Assembly: GCA_026413255.1 (NCBI GenBank)
Contig: JAOCZO010000017.1
Location: 220,884-284,883 of the forward strand
Source of the DNA: Fereydounia khargensis
Lineage: Eukaryota; Basidiomycota; Ustilaginomycetes; Urocystidales; Fereydouniaceae
DNA length: 64,000 nt
Reading direction: 5' to 3'
Of this stretch, positions 39,540-50,143 are shown in pieces; positions within the stretch are counted from its first letter, which is position 1, and every line of letters starts with the position of its first letter. A program made the translations under genes and the position numbers. The notes under the pieces are model-generated. The model saw nothing but the letters and a program-made list of their open reading frames with translations, ran no database searches and was not told the DNA's origin.

Positions 39540-40097
39540 ATGAAGGTCAATTTGATTCTAATAGCTATGCTCTTCGCGGTAACTCATACGGCATGTTTCT
39601 TTACTCCAGGTGGGCCTACTGGGTATAACTCTTCGCCCGCGACTCTGGCCAATTACTTTGTGGAAACACATTCGGCCTTTGCAGGAAGGCTCGATGTCGA
39701 TCGGATCGACGCTAACGAGGCGCGCCGAATGCATCAATGGCTGGCGGGTCAACTGCGAGACACGGTCGGATGGAGACCAGATGATGCCGATAGATGGGAA
39801 CGTGACCTGGAACCAATGTCCAGAACACAGCATTTGATGGCGTTCGCGAGTACCCTGGATGGACTTGGAAACAGAGAACAAGCTAGGCGTGAGGATGGAA
39901 ACTTTCTGGCAAAATTGTCTTACACCCACAAGCAGCTCTATGACTTGCTTGGGGCTTGGCTAGCAGGGCAGCTTTCTTCCAAGTGGGCGTTGAAATGTGT
40001 ATACGGCAATGTACAAGCTTTGGAAGCTACGTATGACATGTATCGCCAAAGCCTTGGACTCGGGTTTCGCCCAGTACGCCCGTGGCTGACTCTCTAG
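39540..40097 (+). CDS. Secreted effector-like protein, family C copy 9
   Basis: 185 aa from the ATG at 39540, where the signal peptide begins (KVNLILIAMLFAVTHTACF); the frame is open 273 bases further upstream but with no family similarity. Blocks: MHQWLAGQLRDTVGWRPDDA, LSYTHKQLYDLLGAWLAGQL and VYGNVQALEATYDMYRQSLG, ending RPWLTL instead of PPxL. One unpaired cysteine (LKCVYGN). Last member of the array. Confidence 0.83.
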   Translation: MKVNLILIAMLFAVTHTACFFTPGGPTGYNSSPATLANYFVETHSAFAGRLDVDRIDANEARRMHQWLAGQLRDTVGWRPDDADRWERDLEPMSRTQHLMAFASTLDGLGNREQARREDGNFLAKLSYTHKQLYDLLGAWLAGQLSSKWALKCVYGNVQALEATYDMYRQSLGLGFRPVRPWLTL

Positions 40098-40230
40098 AGA
40101 TCATCAAAACGCTGCAAGCCGAGTCCACAAGAGGCTGACGCGAACAAGGCGGCGATGGTAGGTACAGAACAAAAGGAAGAAGCAATTGTTGTGGGTATCA
40201 TTGCAAGGGTGCGAAGCGAACGGAATACAT

Positions 40231-40815
40231 CTAAAAGGAGGTCGGCTTTGGGTCGGAGGAAGAACGTTTCTGGCGGGAACGCCAATCGGAGTGCAGGTCC
40301 CACCGAAAGGCAAGAGGCGACCCCGGAGCGTTGAGGAAGGTCATGTCTACATTCGTGCGTTTAGGAAACCAGGCGTTCCAAGGTACGGTGGGTTGCTCTA
40401 CGTGCTGGGAAGGAGAGGCGTCGTGAGGCGGAGGCCAGACAAAGGTGTGCGGATAGCTGCTCTTGCGGCCCTTGGATGAGGATGAAGAGGCATTGCTCTC
40501 TGTTCTTGCGCGCTTGCGCCGATGAGACTGTGTAGTTTCGTCACAAGAGGAAGCTGAGCGAGTTGTGGATGATGACCTGTCGAGAGCAGGGCGCTTGCCC
40601 GCTTGGACCTTGGAGAGTGGCTTGCTGGCGTTCGTGTCGCTACCATGGCCTGCCATCTGGATCCAGAGAGGATTGATGCAAACGGGTGCCGAATCTGAGC
40701 CTGCCTCGGACGAGTAGGCCGAGTCCGAGGGCGCCGGGGAGCCGGACGAAGAGGAGGCCATTGAGGCTGACAGCTCCATCTTGATGAAGGAAGGTGACCA
40801 GGGCTCGTGAATCAT
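40231..40815 (-). CDS. Small Ser-rich protein with basic patch, unknown
   Basis: 194 aa. Ser/Ala/Pro-rich N-terminal half, a basic nuclear-signal-like HRRKRARTES near residue 105 and an aromatic, less disordered C-terminal part (YPHTFVWPPP, PWNAWFP, FRWDLHSDWRS). No signal peptide and no known domain. A TATA-like CACATATAAG is present on the minus strand near 40897-40906. Marks the right edge of array C. It could be a regulator-associated protein; this is inference only. Confidence 0.6.
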   Translation of the reverse strand: MIHEPWSPSFIKMELSASMASSSSGSPAPSDSAYSSEAGSDSAPVCINPLWIQMAGHGSDTNASKPLSKVQAGKRPALDRSSSTTRSASSCDETTQSHRRKRARTESNASSSSSKGRKSSYPHTFVWPPPHDASPSQHVEQPTVPWNAWFPKRTNVDMTFLNAPGSPLAFRWDLHSDWRSRQKRSSSDPKPTSF

Positions 40816-42394
40816 GTTTGGGATGGATCAGGAGTGGATGTGGTAGTGTTGCTGGACAGAGAGGCAAAGCCACAGCGGAGCGGTTCTGTCTGCGGTGCTT
40901 ATATGTGAGTTTGCTTGAGAAGAGGGGCGCTGTGTAGACGGTAACGATCTAGCATGCCCACATGTCCATCTTCGGACATTGGATCCGATGGGCAGAGCGC
41001 CCCAAAAGACCCAACGTCTTGGCTGCGTCTAAAGGCAGGGAGTCACAGAAATACTGTGCAAATTTGTTTTCCCGCGCTGCTGCTGATGGCTTGTAGAACA
41101 GCATGTCTGCATGCATGCGAGTGTATGGTGCAGCTCGAGCTCCAGCCCCAGCATCAGCCCTAGCATCAGCCCCGGCACCAAGACTTGCTTTGCTTGACCC
41201 AGACTTGTGGAGTGGGCGGGGGCCCCTCATTCATTCGTGTTCCTTTTTCCGACCTTGGAAAAAAAATAAATAAAGAAATGGAAAGCGCGGAGAAGAAAAC
41301 CACACGACAACGTGGGAGTTTCTCCGACAAGGTCGACTCAGCAGCTCTGGCTAGGCTTGCTTGGAATGGAAACAGACAGAATAATGTTTTCTTGGCTTAG
41401 AACACCTAGACCTAAAAGCACGCCTAGTGAGAGCTTGAACCATTCCTTGCCTTTCCCTTCTTTGCTTGCTCAGCAGACAGCCTTCGGTAGCTGAGTTGGA
41501 AACCAAATCGGTGACTGGCGCGCGGGCTCAGTGTGCTTTCATCCCCACACTTGTCACGATACTGTATTGGATGCGGGGTAAGTACAGTATTTCAGTGCTA
41601 CCGTTCTTTGCTGCTTGTTCAATGGCATGACGGGCATCAGTGACACACTCTTGTTGGTCCGCTCCGAGTTGTTGGCAGCTGCTCTGGTGCTCGTCTCCTC
41701 TCTGCTTGGAGGGTCCAGGCAGCAAGTGACCCTAAACTCCGGCTGGTTCCCAGTCCGATTCCCCGGCAAAGCCTGTCAGCCAGTTGGGCCGGTTGCAGTG
41801 CCAGTCGCGTTCCAGCCTTTGGCCGATCAAAACCTTTTTCATCTCCCGGTTTCCCAATGGCTCTCTCTCGCACGAGACACTCCGGTTAAACTTGACCCAT
41901 CCCCCATCCGGGCGACAAGACAGGTGCTGTTGGGCCCTTTTCCTGGCCTGCAGGCACGTACATGGCACGTACATGGCACATGGTGGTGGCTTGCCCGGCC
42001 CGGGGAGCTGCATACAGTGCAGCCCCAAAAAGTCAAGCTGTCGCCTCTTCCCCCACACTGACCAAAGCAAAGCGCTCATGATAGTTATCCTGATCGGGAG
42101 ACCCGATCTATACCCAGTCGGTTTTCGTTACAGTATCGCGGAACGACGCGTGGTTGTAACGCAGGAAAGAAGAAAAGAAGCAGCCTCGGCTGTTCCGTAG
42201 GCTGGGTTCACGTTCGGCTCTGATTCTTAGGGTGCCGCCGGGGCCACACTATTTTCTGATTGATTTCCAATCTTATCCAAGTCGAGTCAAAAGCTGAGAA
42301 CAAAGATAGGGAACATTCACAGTAAGCGATACTGTAGCGGGTTCCTCGTGTCGTCTCTTTTCTACCACTCCGACTGATTTCACCTTATAGATAG
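40816..42394. other. Intergenic region between Ser-rich protein and NiCoT gene
   Basis: About 1.6 kb without a supportable gene. Several 60-150 codon frames overlap on both strands near 41615-42200 with no domain, signal or consistent start. Contains a short imperfect CAGCCCCAGCATCAGCCC repeat near 41145-41175. Confidence 0.5.
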
Positions 42395-43879
42395 ATGGCC
42401 TCGGTGGTTTCAAGGGTGACTGGCCGTCTGCGGCTACAAGCGCGTCGACCCACGCTGCTGCTTCGCTGTATCCTTCTCCTTGTGGCACAGCTCGCCGCCA
42501 ACCTCATCCTCTGGATCGCAGCTGTCATCGTCTTTACCAGGCGCAAGAACGCGGATGCCTCCCAGCTCCTCTCCCTCTGTCTTTTGGCTTGGACACTTGG
42601 TCTCCGTCATGGTCTGGATGCCGACCACATCTCGATAATCGACAATGCCACTCGCCGCATCGTCAGCCTCCGTAATCGCTCGTCAGGACGCATGCGTCGT
42701 CCAGTGACCTGTGGTCTCTTCTTCTCCCTAGGGCACTCGACCATCGTCCTCTCGGTCCTCATCGCCGTTGCTGTATCCACCTCTGTCGTGAACAGGCTCG
42801 GAGGCGTCAGCACCGTTGGTGGCATCATTGGCGCCTCGGTCAGCGGCAGCTTTCTCTTCCTGTTTGGCGTCATCAACTCAGTCTTACTCTGGCGCAGCTG
42901 GTCGGCGACCAGGCGAGAGAGGCGCAAGCAGCTGCAAACCATCGTCACGAGTACAGCTACCCAGGACGAGCAAGAAAAGGTAGCTGTCACTACAGCAAAT
43001 GACACGGAGGACACGATCCACCTCCAGCCCGAACTCGAACACGGCAAGAGTGACCACGAGCCTCATCCCGACGACAAGCACTTTCGCGGAGTCTTTACTC
43101 GCATGGCACTCCCCCTTCTGCGCATGGTCGACCGTCCTTACAAGCTCTATCCGATCGGAATCCTTTTCGGCTTTGGCTTTGACACGGCAAGCTCGATTGC
43201 GCTTCTGGGTGTTGCTGCAGCCACTAATAGCGCAGTCGTTCGTGAGGACGGTGAGCCCGTGTCTACGACCGGAACCCAAGTCAAGAGCACCAGTGATGCT
43301 GCTATTGTGCTGCTGGCCTTGCTCTTCACCGCGGGCATGACGCTCGTGGACAGCTGTGACTCGATTCTCATGGTGAATGCCTATGCACCGGGTGAGCTAG
43401 CCTCTCGCAGTCCCGATGGGAATGGCAAGCGAGAATGGAGACTATTCGAGCGGGACAATCCGGAGCCAGAGAACGAGGCAAACGACACAATGAGTGCACC
43501 ACCAATAGCACCAGCGACAGCAACCAGGTTCTCGCACCTCATCACCCTTGCATCGATTCTGCTGGCCTTTGTCATCTCTGCCATCCAGATTCTCGGCCTG
43601 ATCGGCGAGAATTGCGCCCGCTGTGCTCGTGCGGCGGACAAGCAGCAGGAGCATGAGGAGTGGAGCCCCACAGACCCTAATTCAGCCGAGCAACGGCCAC
43701 CACCGGGAGGGCTTGAGGGACGTTGGTGGCTCTTCTGGCGTCGTTGTGGAGAAGAAAGTGGTATCATCGGTGCGGGTATTGTCGGAGCGTTTGCTGTGGC
43801 TCTCCTGGCATGGTACCTCTACAGACTGGCTTGTCGTGTACACCGGAAACGCAAGAGTGGGAACTACGCTGACTCGTGA
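42395..43879 (+). CDS. High-affinity nickel/cobalt transporter (NiCoT, NicO family)
   Basis: 494 aa, about eight membrane segments. Diagnostic blocks: RHGLDADHISIIDNATR at about 71-87 (the His-x4-Asp-His metal signature of transmembrane segment II), LFFSLGHSTIV at about 106, LFGFGFDTASSIAL at about 255 and FTAGMTLVDSCDSILM at about 311. A long charged cytosolic loop lies at about 175-230. Plasma-membrane uptake of Ni2+/Co2+, in fungi mostly for urease. No urease gene is visible nearby. Confidence 0.92.
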   Translation: MASVVSRVTGRLRLQARRPTLLLRCILLLVAQLAANLILWIAAVIVFTRRKNADASQLLSLCLLAWTLGLRHGLDADHISIIDNATRRIVSLRNRSSGRMRRPVTCGLFFSLGHSTIVLSVLIAVAVSTSVVNRLGGVSTVGGIIGASVSGSFLFLFGVINSVLLWRSWSATRRERRKQLQTIVTSTATQDEQEKVAVTTANDTEDTIHLQPELEHGKSDHEPHPDDKHFRGVFTRMALPLLRMVDRPYKLYPIGILFGFGFDTASSIALLGVAAATNSAVVREDGEPVSTTGTQVKSTSDAAIVLLALLFTAGMTLVDSCDSILMVNAYAPGELASRSPDGNGKREWRLFERDNPEPENEANDTMSAPPIAPATATRFSHLITLASILLAFVISAIQILGLIGENCARCARAADKQQEHEEWSPTDPNSAEQRPPPGGLEGRWWLFWRRCGEESGIIGAGIVGAFAVALLAWYLYRLACRVHRKRKSGNYADS

Positions 43880-44030
43880 CCACACCATGCCCCGTCAGCC
43901 TTGCTGGCTGCTGCATTCAGTGCAGATAAGCACCACAATCAGTCTACCATAAGACTCGCTTTGCCCTCCTGACTATCGGAATGGACCAGTTCCAGTGACA
44001 GTATATTCATGCGCTGCGGGAAAGAACGGA

Positions 44031-44043
44031 GGGGGGGGGGGGG
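44031..44043. repeat. Poly-G tract (13 G)
   Basis: Uninterrupted run of 13 G in the intergenic region between the NiCoT and MFS genes; a probable slippage site. Confidence 0.95.
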
Positions 44044-44293
44044 TCAGGCCAGGTCACGCGGAGGTGTGGTGGTTGCGGTGGTTGGGGTGCTCTGCCCACG
44101 CGAATTGAGAGTCCCCCTCGCTTTTGGCGGCGATTAGCCTGACTGGCGTGGCTAACTCGCAACGAGGGGGCGGAACTATTCGGCATCTGCAAAATCCACT
44201 TCGGCACTCTCCTCCACCTGTCAGAAGAAGAGTTCGGCTTGTCGTGACTCGTCCGAAGCTTTGATTCGACGAGGCAAAAAGCTCTTGTCACAC

Positions 44294-44330
44294 TAGTCAC
44301 ATCAGTCACATCAGTCACATCAGTCACACT
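44294..44330. repeat. 9-bp tandem repeat (AGTCACATC)
   Basis: Four head-to-tail AGTCACATC-type units in the promoter of the MFS gene, about 60 bases before a TATAAG at 44356. Confidence 0.9.
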
Positions 44331-44431
44331 TTGCATCATCACTCATCACTCACGTATAAGAGCGCTCTGTCCCATCCGGCCATGCCATCCATTGCACAAC
44401 CTGACAACCTGACAACCACAGCCAAGTAGCC

Positions 44432-46094
44432 ATGTCAGCCACAGTCACGCTGACCAACACACCTGCCGTCTCAGGCGCATGCACTCCTGTACCACCATCA
44501 ATAGCTCGCCCATCTTCATCTAAAGCTGCCTCTCCGCCATCGCCACCACCGCAATTGCTGCCATCATCGCCGCCGCAGACTCCCGCACAGGCACCTGTCG
44601 TGGACATAGAGCACGTTCCCGTTCAGAACGACCCGCGCAAATGGAGTTCATCACGCAAGTGGGCCACCGTCGCCATCCTCGCATGGGCAGCCATGCTCCC
44701 CTCCATGGCTGCCAACATTTGGTTTCCCGCTCTCGAGGATATCCGACAGGATCTACATACGACCGACGGACTCATCGCCGTCACCGTTTCACTGTACATC
44801 CTGTTCCAAGGCATCATGCCACTCGTGTGGGCGCCCCTCTCTGACCTCTTTGGCCGCAAACCTATCTTTATCACCTCCCTACTCCTCTTTACCGCCTCGT
44901 CGGCACTCGCAGGTGCCATGACTCACATGGCTGGCCTCATCGTCTTCCGTCTGTTCCAGGCCACAGGCGCCAGTGCCGTCCTGTCCATCGCCGCCGGAAG
45001 CCTCGCCGAGATCTACGAGCCCCACGAGCGTGGCAGCAAGCTCGGCATATACTACACCATGCCCATCCTCGGTCCCGCAATCAGTCCCTTTGTCGGTGGT
45101 CTTCTAACTCAGTACACCAATTGGCGCTCATCCTTCTGGTTCATCGCAGCTTGCGGTGCATCCAACGTGCTTGCCTTCTTCTTCTACAAGGACACATACC
45201 GACGCGAACGCAGTCTGGTTTGGCAAGTCGCGCTAGCACGTCACTCCCAGACCCTACCTCCTCCTTCCCCCCCACACTCAGAGTACCCACCACGCAAGCT
45301 CCACAAAAGCTTTGGAATTGGAAAGGGCAAGGTCCGTCCACGATTTGCCGACATTTCGCCTCTCTCCTCGGCTGGACGAGTGCTTGCGCGGCCACATAAC
45401 CTGATTGCACTTTCACTCAGCGGTATCATCTTTGCAAGCAACTACGTGCTCAATTACAGTGCCACTCGCACTTTTGCGGCCGCTCCATACGACCTCAGTC
45501 CACTCGAAGTTGGTGCTATCCTGCTCACAATGGGCGTGGGCGGTGTCTTTGGCTCGCTGGGCGGCGGGTACTATTCGGACAGATGCCTCCGTGCCCGTCC
45601 AGCACCCGGAGGTGGACTCGACCCGGAGCAGCGCATCCGATCCATCTTACCTGCCCTCGTCGTTTGTCCCATCTTTATGATAGCCTTTGCGTGGGCTACA
45701 AAGGCTCATGCTCACATCAGTGTGTCTGCCATTACTCTCTTTGTCATTGGTCTGACTCAAAACTGGGCCTACAGCGCAACAGTAAGTGTACTTTGACCCT
45801 CTACCAATGTGTAAAGCCTTCCACTGACATAGCGAGCGTACTTTCCTGTAGCTCTCCTACATGGTCGACACCAATCCTGGCCGATCGACTGGCGCGGTCG
45901 CCGTCAACTCCATGTTCCGTGGAGTATCAGCGTGTGTAGGCTCGCTGATTGCCAATCCGCTTCAGCAGGCAGTCGGTATCGGAACCATGTTTACTGCATG
46001 GGCAGCTCTCATCGCTATCGCCTCAGTCTTTGCAGCGATGCTTGTAAGAAAGGGACGAAAATGGCGAGACATTGAGTGGGGACGATCAAAGTAA
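44432..46094 (+). CDS. MFS drug:H+ antiporter-like transporter (DHA1 type)
   Basis: Two exons, 44432-45781 and 45852-46094, intron of 70 nt (GTAAGT..TAG, phase 0), 530 aa. Twelve membrane segments: Pro-rich cytosolic N-terminus, motif A as APLSDLFGRKP near 133, motif C-like GPAISPFVGGLLTQY near 210, and a large central loop. The second exon supplies the last two segments. Such carriers export drugs or metabolites. Convergent with the adjoining Zn2Cys6 gene (55 nt between stops), which may or may not regulate it. Confidence 0.88.
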
Positions 46095-46149
46095 CAACCT
46101 GCATTGCATTACATTCTCAAACCATGACTATTGTATATGTACACACATT

Positions 46150-48372
46150 TTAAAGAGCATCGTCATCACCTGCAAGTAAAGAGTCGAGATCAAATTCAAA
46201 CTGGGGAATGTCAAACATTCCCTCGGAAGGAGGCCACCACCCTTCCGGGCTTGTGGTCTCCTTGGGCCGTCGCTGCGTCAGACCTTGACTACGGTAAAGC
46301 GAGGCCGCAAAATTCCACTTTTCCATCTGCTCTGCCATCTCGCGAACGTGGCTAGCCGTGACAGCGCAGATGCCCTTAGATCCTTGGAACTCATCTAGTC
46401 GAGCCGCTGCTTGCCGGAGGATTACAACGCGGTTGAAAAAATGACGGTCCACACTGCCGTAGCTGACCAGAACGAATGAGGTGGTCTCGAGGAACACTTT
46501 GCAAGAGTCGAGTAAGAGGGCGCAGGTGAGAAAGAGAGGAGCTCCCGTTACACGACGTTGTGCTGCACCAATCACACGATCAAAGGTTGCCAAGATGCTC
46601 GTGACTGTCTCAGCCAATTCGTTCCGTAGTATACCAATCTCTGAGATGAGATTGCGAAACATTTCATCGCTGAAGAACTCTTCAAAGAAGCGTGCCCCAG
46701 AGAAAGACTGTTCAAACTTTCCGGTGAATCCGGCCATTGTGGCAAACCTACAGATAAGCGATCCGAAGGCAGCCGCTTCCATGCGAGACCAGGTCTCTGC
46801 CAGGTTAGCATCGGAAAGTAGCACAAAAGCAGCCATTCGCGTGTAACAGCTTTGTTCAATATCCTTTAAGCGATCCAATCCGAACAAGGCAATCGCGTTG
46901 AGCTTTTTCAGCAGACTCGGATCCCTTGGTGTGTTGGGGCCTGGACATGGTTGGGCCTGCGTAGAATTGGAGGTGGCGTCGCGGATCTGAAGCAGCGAGG
47001 AGTGCACCACAGCCATGGCTTGCATGCGGTGGGCGAGTATTGTTCGTCCAGATGATCGTAAGAGTGCAACGTCTTCTGGAAGGTGGGCCTTGTTCAAGTG
47101 TGGCGTGCGTGTTGGTTTCTGCGGGTGGATGGGCCTTCCATCATCTGTGATGCAACACAGATGACTGTTTGCCAGGCTTGCTACCGTGTCCATACCTTCA
47201 AGGGGCTTGACCGTGGGCTTGAGAAAGGCATAGTGGCCCTTCCAGAGAAGAAGGCTGATCCAGAGGGACGCCTTGGCAAGCAGATCTGCCGAGGGCGAAT
47301 GGCCGGCTTGGAGGCGGCTGAGAGCGGTATCGACATCCGAGTCGTGTGCCGCTTCAAGTGCGGCGCCGAGGAGGCTGTCTCCTGCAAGGCCCAAAGAGCG
47401 TTTGTCTTGGTGGGGAGAGACAGCTGTACCTACGAGCGGCGGATCGTGGGCGAGAAGAAGGTCGAATGCTTGAGCGATGTGGATGTCACGAGTGGAGGAG
47501 AGGAGAGCGTGGGTGCCGAGGCGGTCTACCAGGGCTGACAGGCCACAGATGAGCGAGCTCGACTCGGACTGAGTGTGACGGGCAGCAACAAGAGCCATTG
47601 TCGCAAGGAGAAGCTCGGACGAGGTAGTGCGGGGTGCAGCAAACACTGCTTCGAGGCTGGACAAGTAGGGATGCCAGACCATGTGAATGCTCAGGCTCGA
47701 GTCCATCGTGCGACACGCATCACGGTCAAGGAGGTCTACGATGGTGACGGCAGAAAGCTGTGCGGGCACAGCAATGCGCTCGTTTAGGTAGGCAATGTAG
47801 TCGCTGCTGTGAGAGACGACATCGATTAAAGCCAGGATAGGGCGCAGGAGGGCTCGCCAGGAGCGTGTATTGATCTGGTCCGAGAGGAGGTTGGAGGCGG
47901 CTGCAATCACGTAGAGATCGGCTGGGCCGGACGAACCAGGGCTGACTTGGGCGGAGGGGCTGGCTGTGAGGAGCTCAGCCGAAGGCTGGAAGACAGACTG
48001 GAAGGGAGAAGAGGATGACTCGAGGCTTGGTGGGCCAAAGAGCGTTGCTATTGGAACATCAGCATGGGGAGTCGAGCGGCGGGACACGAGCTTGGCATGC
48101 TGTTCCTCATCAGCTTGTAGGGTATTGGACTGGGATGATGCGGATGACGGAGAGGGAAGGCGAGGCTTGCGCTTGCGATCACCGTCGTAGACGACACAGT
48201 CGAGATCGAGTACTTTGCATCGATGACAACGCTTGTTGGGAGGGAGTGCATCGTGGGATGAGGGTACGTAAAGGTCAGGTAGCTCGCAGCGAGACTTTTT
48301 CTCCCGGCACGTCAGGCAGCTACGCTTTGCCAGGACCCGTCCGCGTCGAACGAAGGAGGCCGTTGGTGGCAT
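46150..48372 (-). CDS. Zn2Cys6 transcription factor with extended zinc-cluster loop
   Basis: 740 aa, single exon. Zinc cluster at residues 19-59: CLTCREKKSRC, then 19 residues, then CHRCKVLDLDC. The loop between the third and fourth cysteines is longer than usual. A Ser-rich linker and a helical fungal regulatory region follow, without clear fungal_trans landmarks. Acidic C-terminus (FEFDLDSLLAGDDDAL) may be an activation domain. Nuclear; targets unknown. Confidence 0.88.
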   Translation of the reverse strand: MPPTASFVRRGRVLAKRSCLTCREKKSRCELPDLYVPSSHDALPPNKRCHRCKVLDLDCVVYDGDRKRKPRLPSPSSASSQSNTLQADEEQHAKLVSRRSTPHADVPIATLFGPPSLESSSSPFQSVFQPSAELLTASPSAQVSPGSSGPADLYVIAAASNLLSDQINTRSWRALLRPILALIDVVSHSSDYIAYLNERIAVPAQLSAVTIVDLLDRDACRTMDSSLSIHMVWHPYLSSLEAVFAAPRTTSSELLLATMALVAARHTQSESSSLICGLSALVDRLGTHALLSSTRDIHIAQAFDLLLAHDPPLVGTAVSPHQDKRSLGLAGDSLLGAALEAAHDSDVDTALSRLQAGHSPSADLLAKASLWISLLLWKGHYAFLKPTVKPLEGMDTVASLANSHLCCITDDGRPIHPQKPTRTPHLNKAHLPEDVALLRSSGRTILAHRMQAMAVVHSSLLQIRDATSNSTQAQPCPGPNTPRDPSLLKKLNAIALFGLDRLKDIEQSCYTRMAAFVLLSDANLAETWSRMEAAAFGSLICRFATMAGFTGKFEQSFSGARFFEEFFSDEMFRNLISEIGILRNELAETVTSILATFDRVIGAAQRRVTGAPLFLTCALLLDSCKVFLETTSFVLVSYGSVDRHFFNRVVILRQAAARLDEFQGSKGICAVTASHVREMAEQMEKWNFAASLYRSQGLTQRRPKETTSPEGWWPPSEGMFDIPQFEFDLDSLLAGDDDAL

Positions 48373-48995
48373 AGGACAAGTTGTGGAAGATCCTTCTGGT
48401 TATGGTCTAAAGGTGAAGCAAGGATATGCTATTGCTGTTCAACGCAATCGCAAGGTGTCGCAAGTTACAGTAAGTCAAGCAAAGAAGCCCATAATTACGC
48501 CGGCGGTGGAGTAAGGGATTAATGATTGTATCTCCGGGGGACATAATAGTGAGATTCGAGCAGCTTGCGTCGGAGGCATGCAGCAGGTTGACTGTCCATC
48601 CTTAGGCGTCGCAAGAATGGGCTTACTGCACAGTACTGTACAGTATAGTACTGTACCACAGCTTTCCCGCGGCATGGTGCCTTGTGCAATTTCGACGGTT
48701 CGGATTATTCTTGACGCGTCCTCTTTCTTGCAGCCTTTGGGCCGCGCCTTTGCATGATCCCACTGTTCAAGGCACCTTTGCGACGCTACCCTAACAGGCC
48801 CGATGTGCTCTCAAGAAACCGATGCGCCTGCTTTTCGGGTCCAAAGGACTTGCAGCAACAATTTCCTTCTCCAGTCTACAGAAAGCTGTGTTGCGACTGT
48901 CATCCATGGTCCGCAAGCATGGAGATTGTTGCGTATCCCTCGTTGTCATATCTGAGTGTGTACTGTATATATAACAGAGCGAATGGCGGACAGAC
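48373..48995. other. Divergent promoter region with TACTGTA cluster
   Basis: Between the Zn2Cys6 gene and the RTA1 gene. GTACTGTACAGTATAGTACTGTAC-like cluster at about 48631-48656. A TATATATAA at about 48965-48973 is a good TATA box for the RTA1 gene. No gene seen. Confidence 0.65.
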
Positions 48996-49040
48996 ATGAC
49001 CTTGCTGCTTTTCTCCATCCCCATCTGTTGCTTGCCCACC

Positions 49041-50068
49041 ATGGTTCGACTCTACCCCTTGCTCGCATGTCTGCTGCTGTTGCTCCCCTTCACGCAGGCA
49101 CAGCAGGCTGACAGCTCCCAGCAATCCTCTGTCCTCAAGTACGAGCCCAGCACGGTAGGCAACTACGCTGTTGGCGCCGTCTATGCCATCTTCTCCTTCA
49201 CCTTCTTCGCTCACATCTTCCGTTTGAAGGACTGGTGGGCCCTCTGCCTGCCTATAGGAGGCTTTATCTCTGCTGCTGGCTTCTGCATCCGCCCTTCCAT
49301 GGATCCTCTCGACTTGCAGTTGGGCCTCTACATTGCGCAGCAGTTCTTTGTCGTCATCTCGCCAGTCACGTTCCTGGCCTTCAATTACATGCTCTACGGT
49401 CGACTTCTTAGTGCCCTCGACCCGGACATGGGCGATGGTAAGAAGGCTAGGTCTCGCTTCTCTCTCCTTCCACCCCGTCTCGTTGCACGCGTCTTTGTCT
49501 GGTCCGATGTCACAACCTTTATCATCCAGGCCGCTGCGGGAGGCCTACAGGCGAGCGGATCGGACGGCGGCAGCACCATGGCTCAAGTCGGAGACAAGAT
49601 GTTCCTTATCGGCGTCACCCTCCAGGGAATTTCCTACTGCCTTTTCACCACTCTCCTCACCGTAGCCCTCTATCGATACTACCGCGAGCACGCCTCCCTC
49701 GATCGCTGGACTGTCTCTCTCGCCGCCGGCCTGTACTTCTCAAGCGTGTTCATCATCATCCGATCCATCTACCGTATCGTAGAGTTTGCCCAAGGATACG
49801 ATGGGTATCTGATCAGCAAAGAGGGTGAGTTCTCCTTCCGAGGCCCAGCCACTGCGAACTGCCACTGACCTCCTCTCTTCTCCTGCCTTCAGTCTATCTT
49901 TTCGTTCTAGATGCAGCACCCCTGCTCCTTGCCATCGGGGTCTGGGCCATCATCTGGCCATCGTATCTGATCCGAAAGGTTCACAACGTGACGAGGAACA
50001 CCTCTTATGAATTCGCAAGGACTAGTCAAGGCGAGAGCACCTCTCTCGTTGGCGCGGACAAGGCCTGA
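49041..50068 (+). CDS. RTA1-like seven-helix membrane protein
   Basis: Exons 49041-49824 and 49893-50068, intron of 68 nt (GTGAGT..CAG, phase 1), 319 aa. The ATG at 49041 gives a signal peptide (LYPLLACLLLLLPFTQA) and leaves a leader after the TATA box; an in-frame ATG at 48996 lies only about 25 bases from that TATA and is less likely. Seven membrane segments, with family landmarks YEPSTVGNYAVGAVYAIF, ISPVTFLAFNYMLYGRLL, FVWSDVTTFIIQAAAGGLQ and RSIYRIVEFAQGYDGYL. RTA1 proteins are lipid-translocating or lipid-stress exporters linked to resistance. Confidence 0.9.
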
Positions 50069-50143
50069 ACGTGGACTGCAATCATTGTTTCTTTTTTTGT
50101 TGATACTGTAAATTCCAAGACACGTATGTATAGTAACACCAGC

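Noticed and set aside
41615-42200. Several overlapping frames of 115-148 codons between the Ser-rich and NiCoT genes
   Set aside because: Equal-sized frames on both strands, no start context and no motifs; treated as noncoding.
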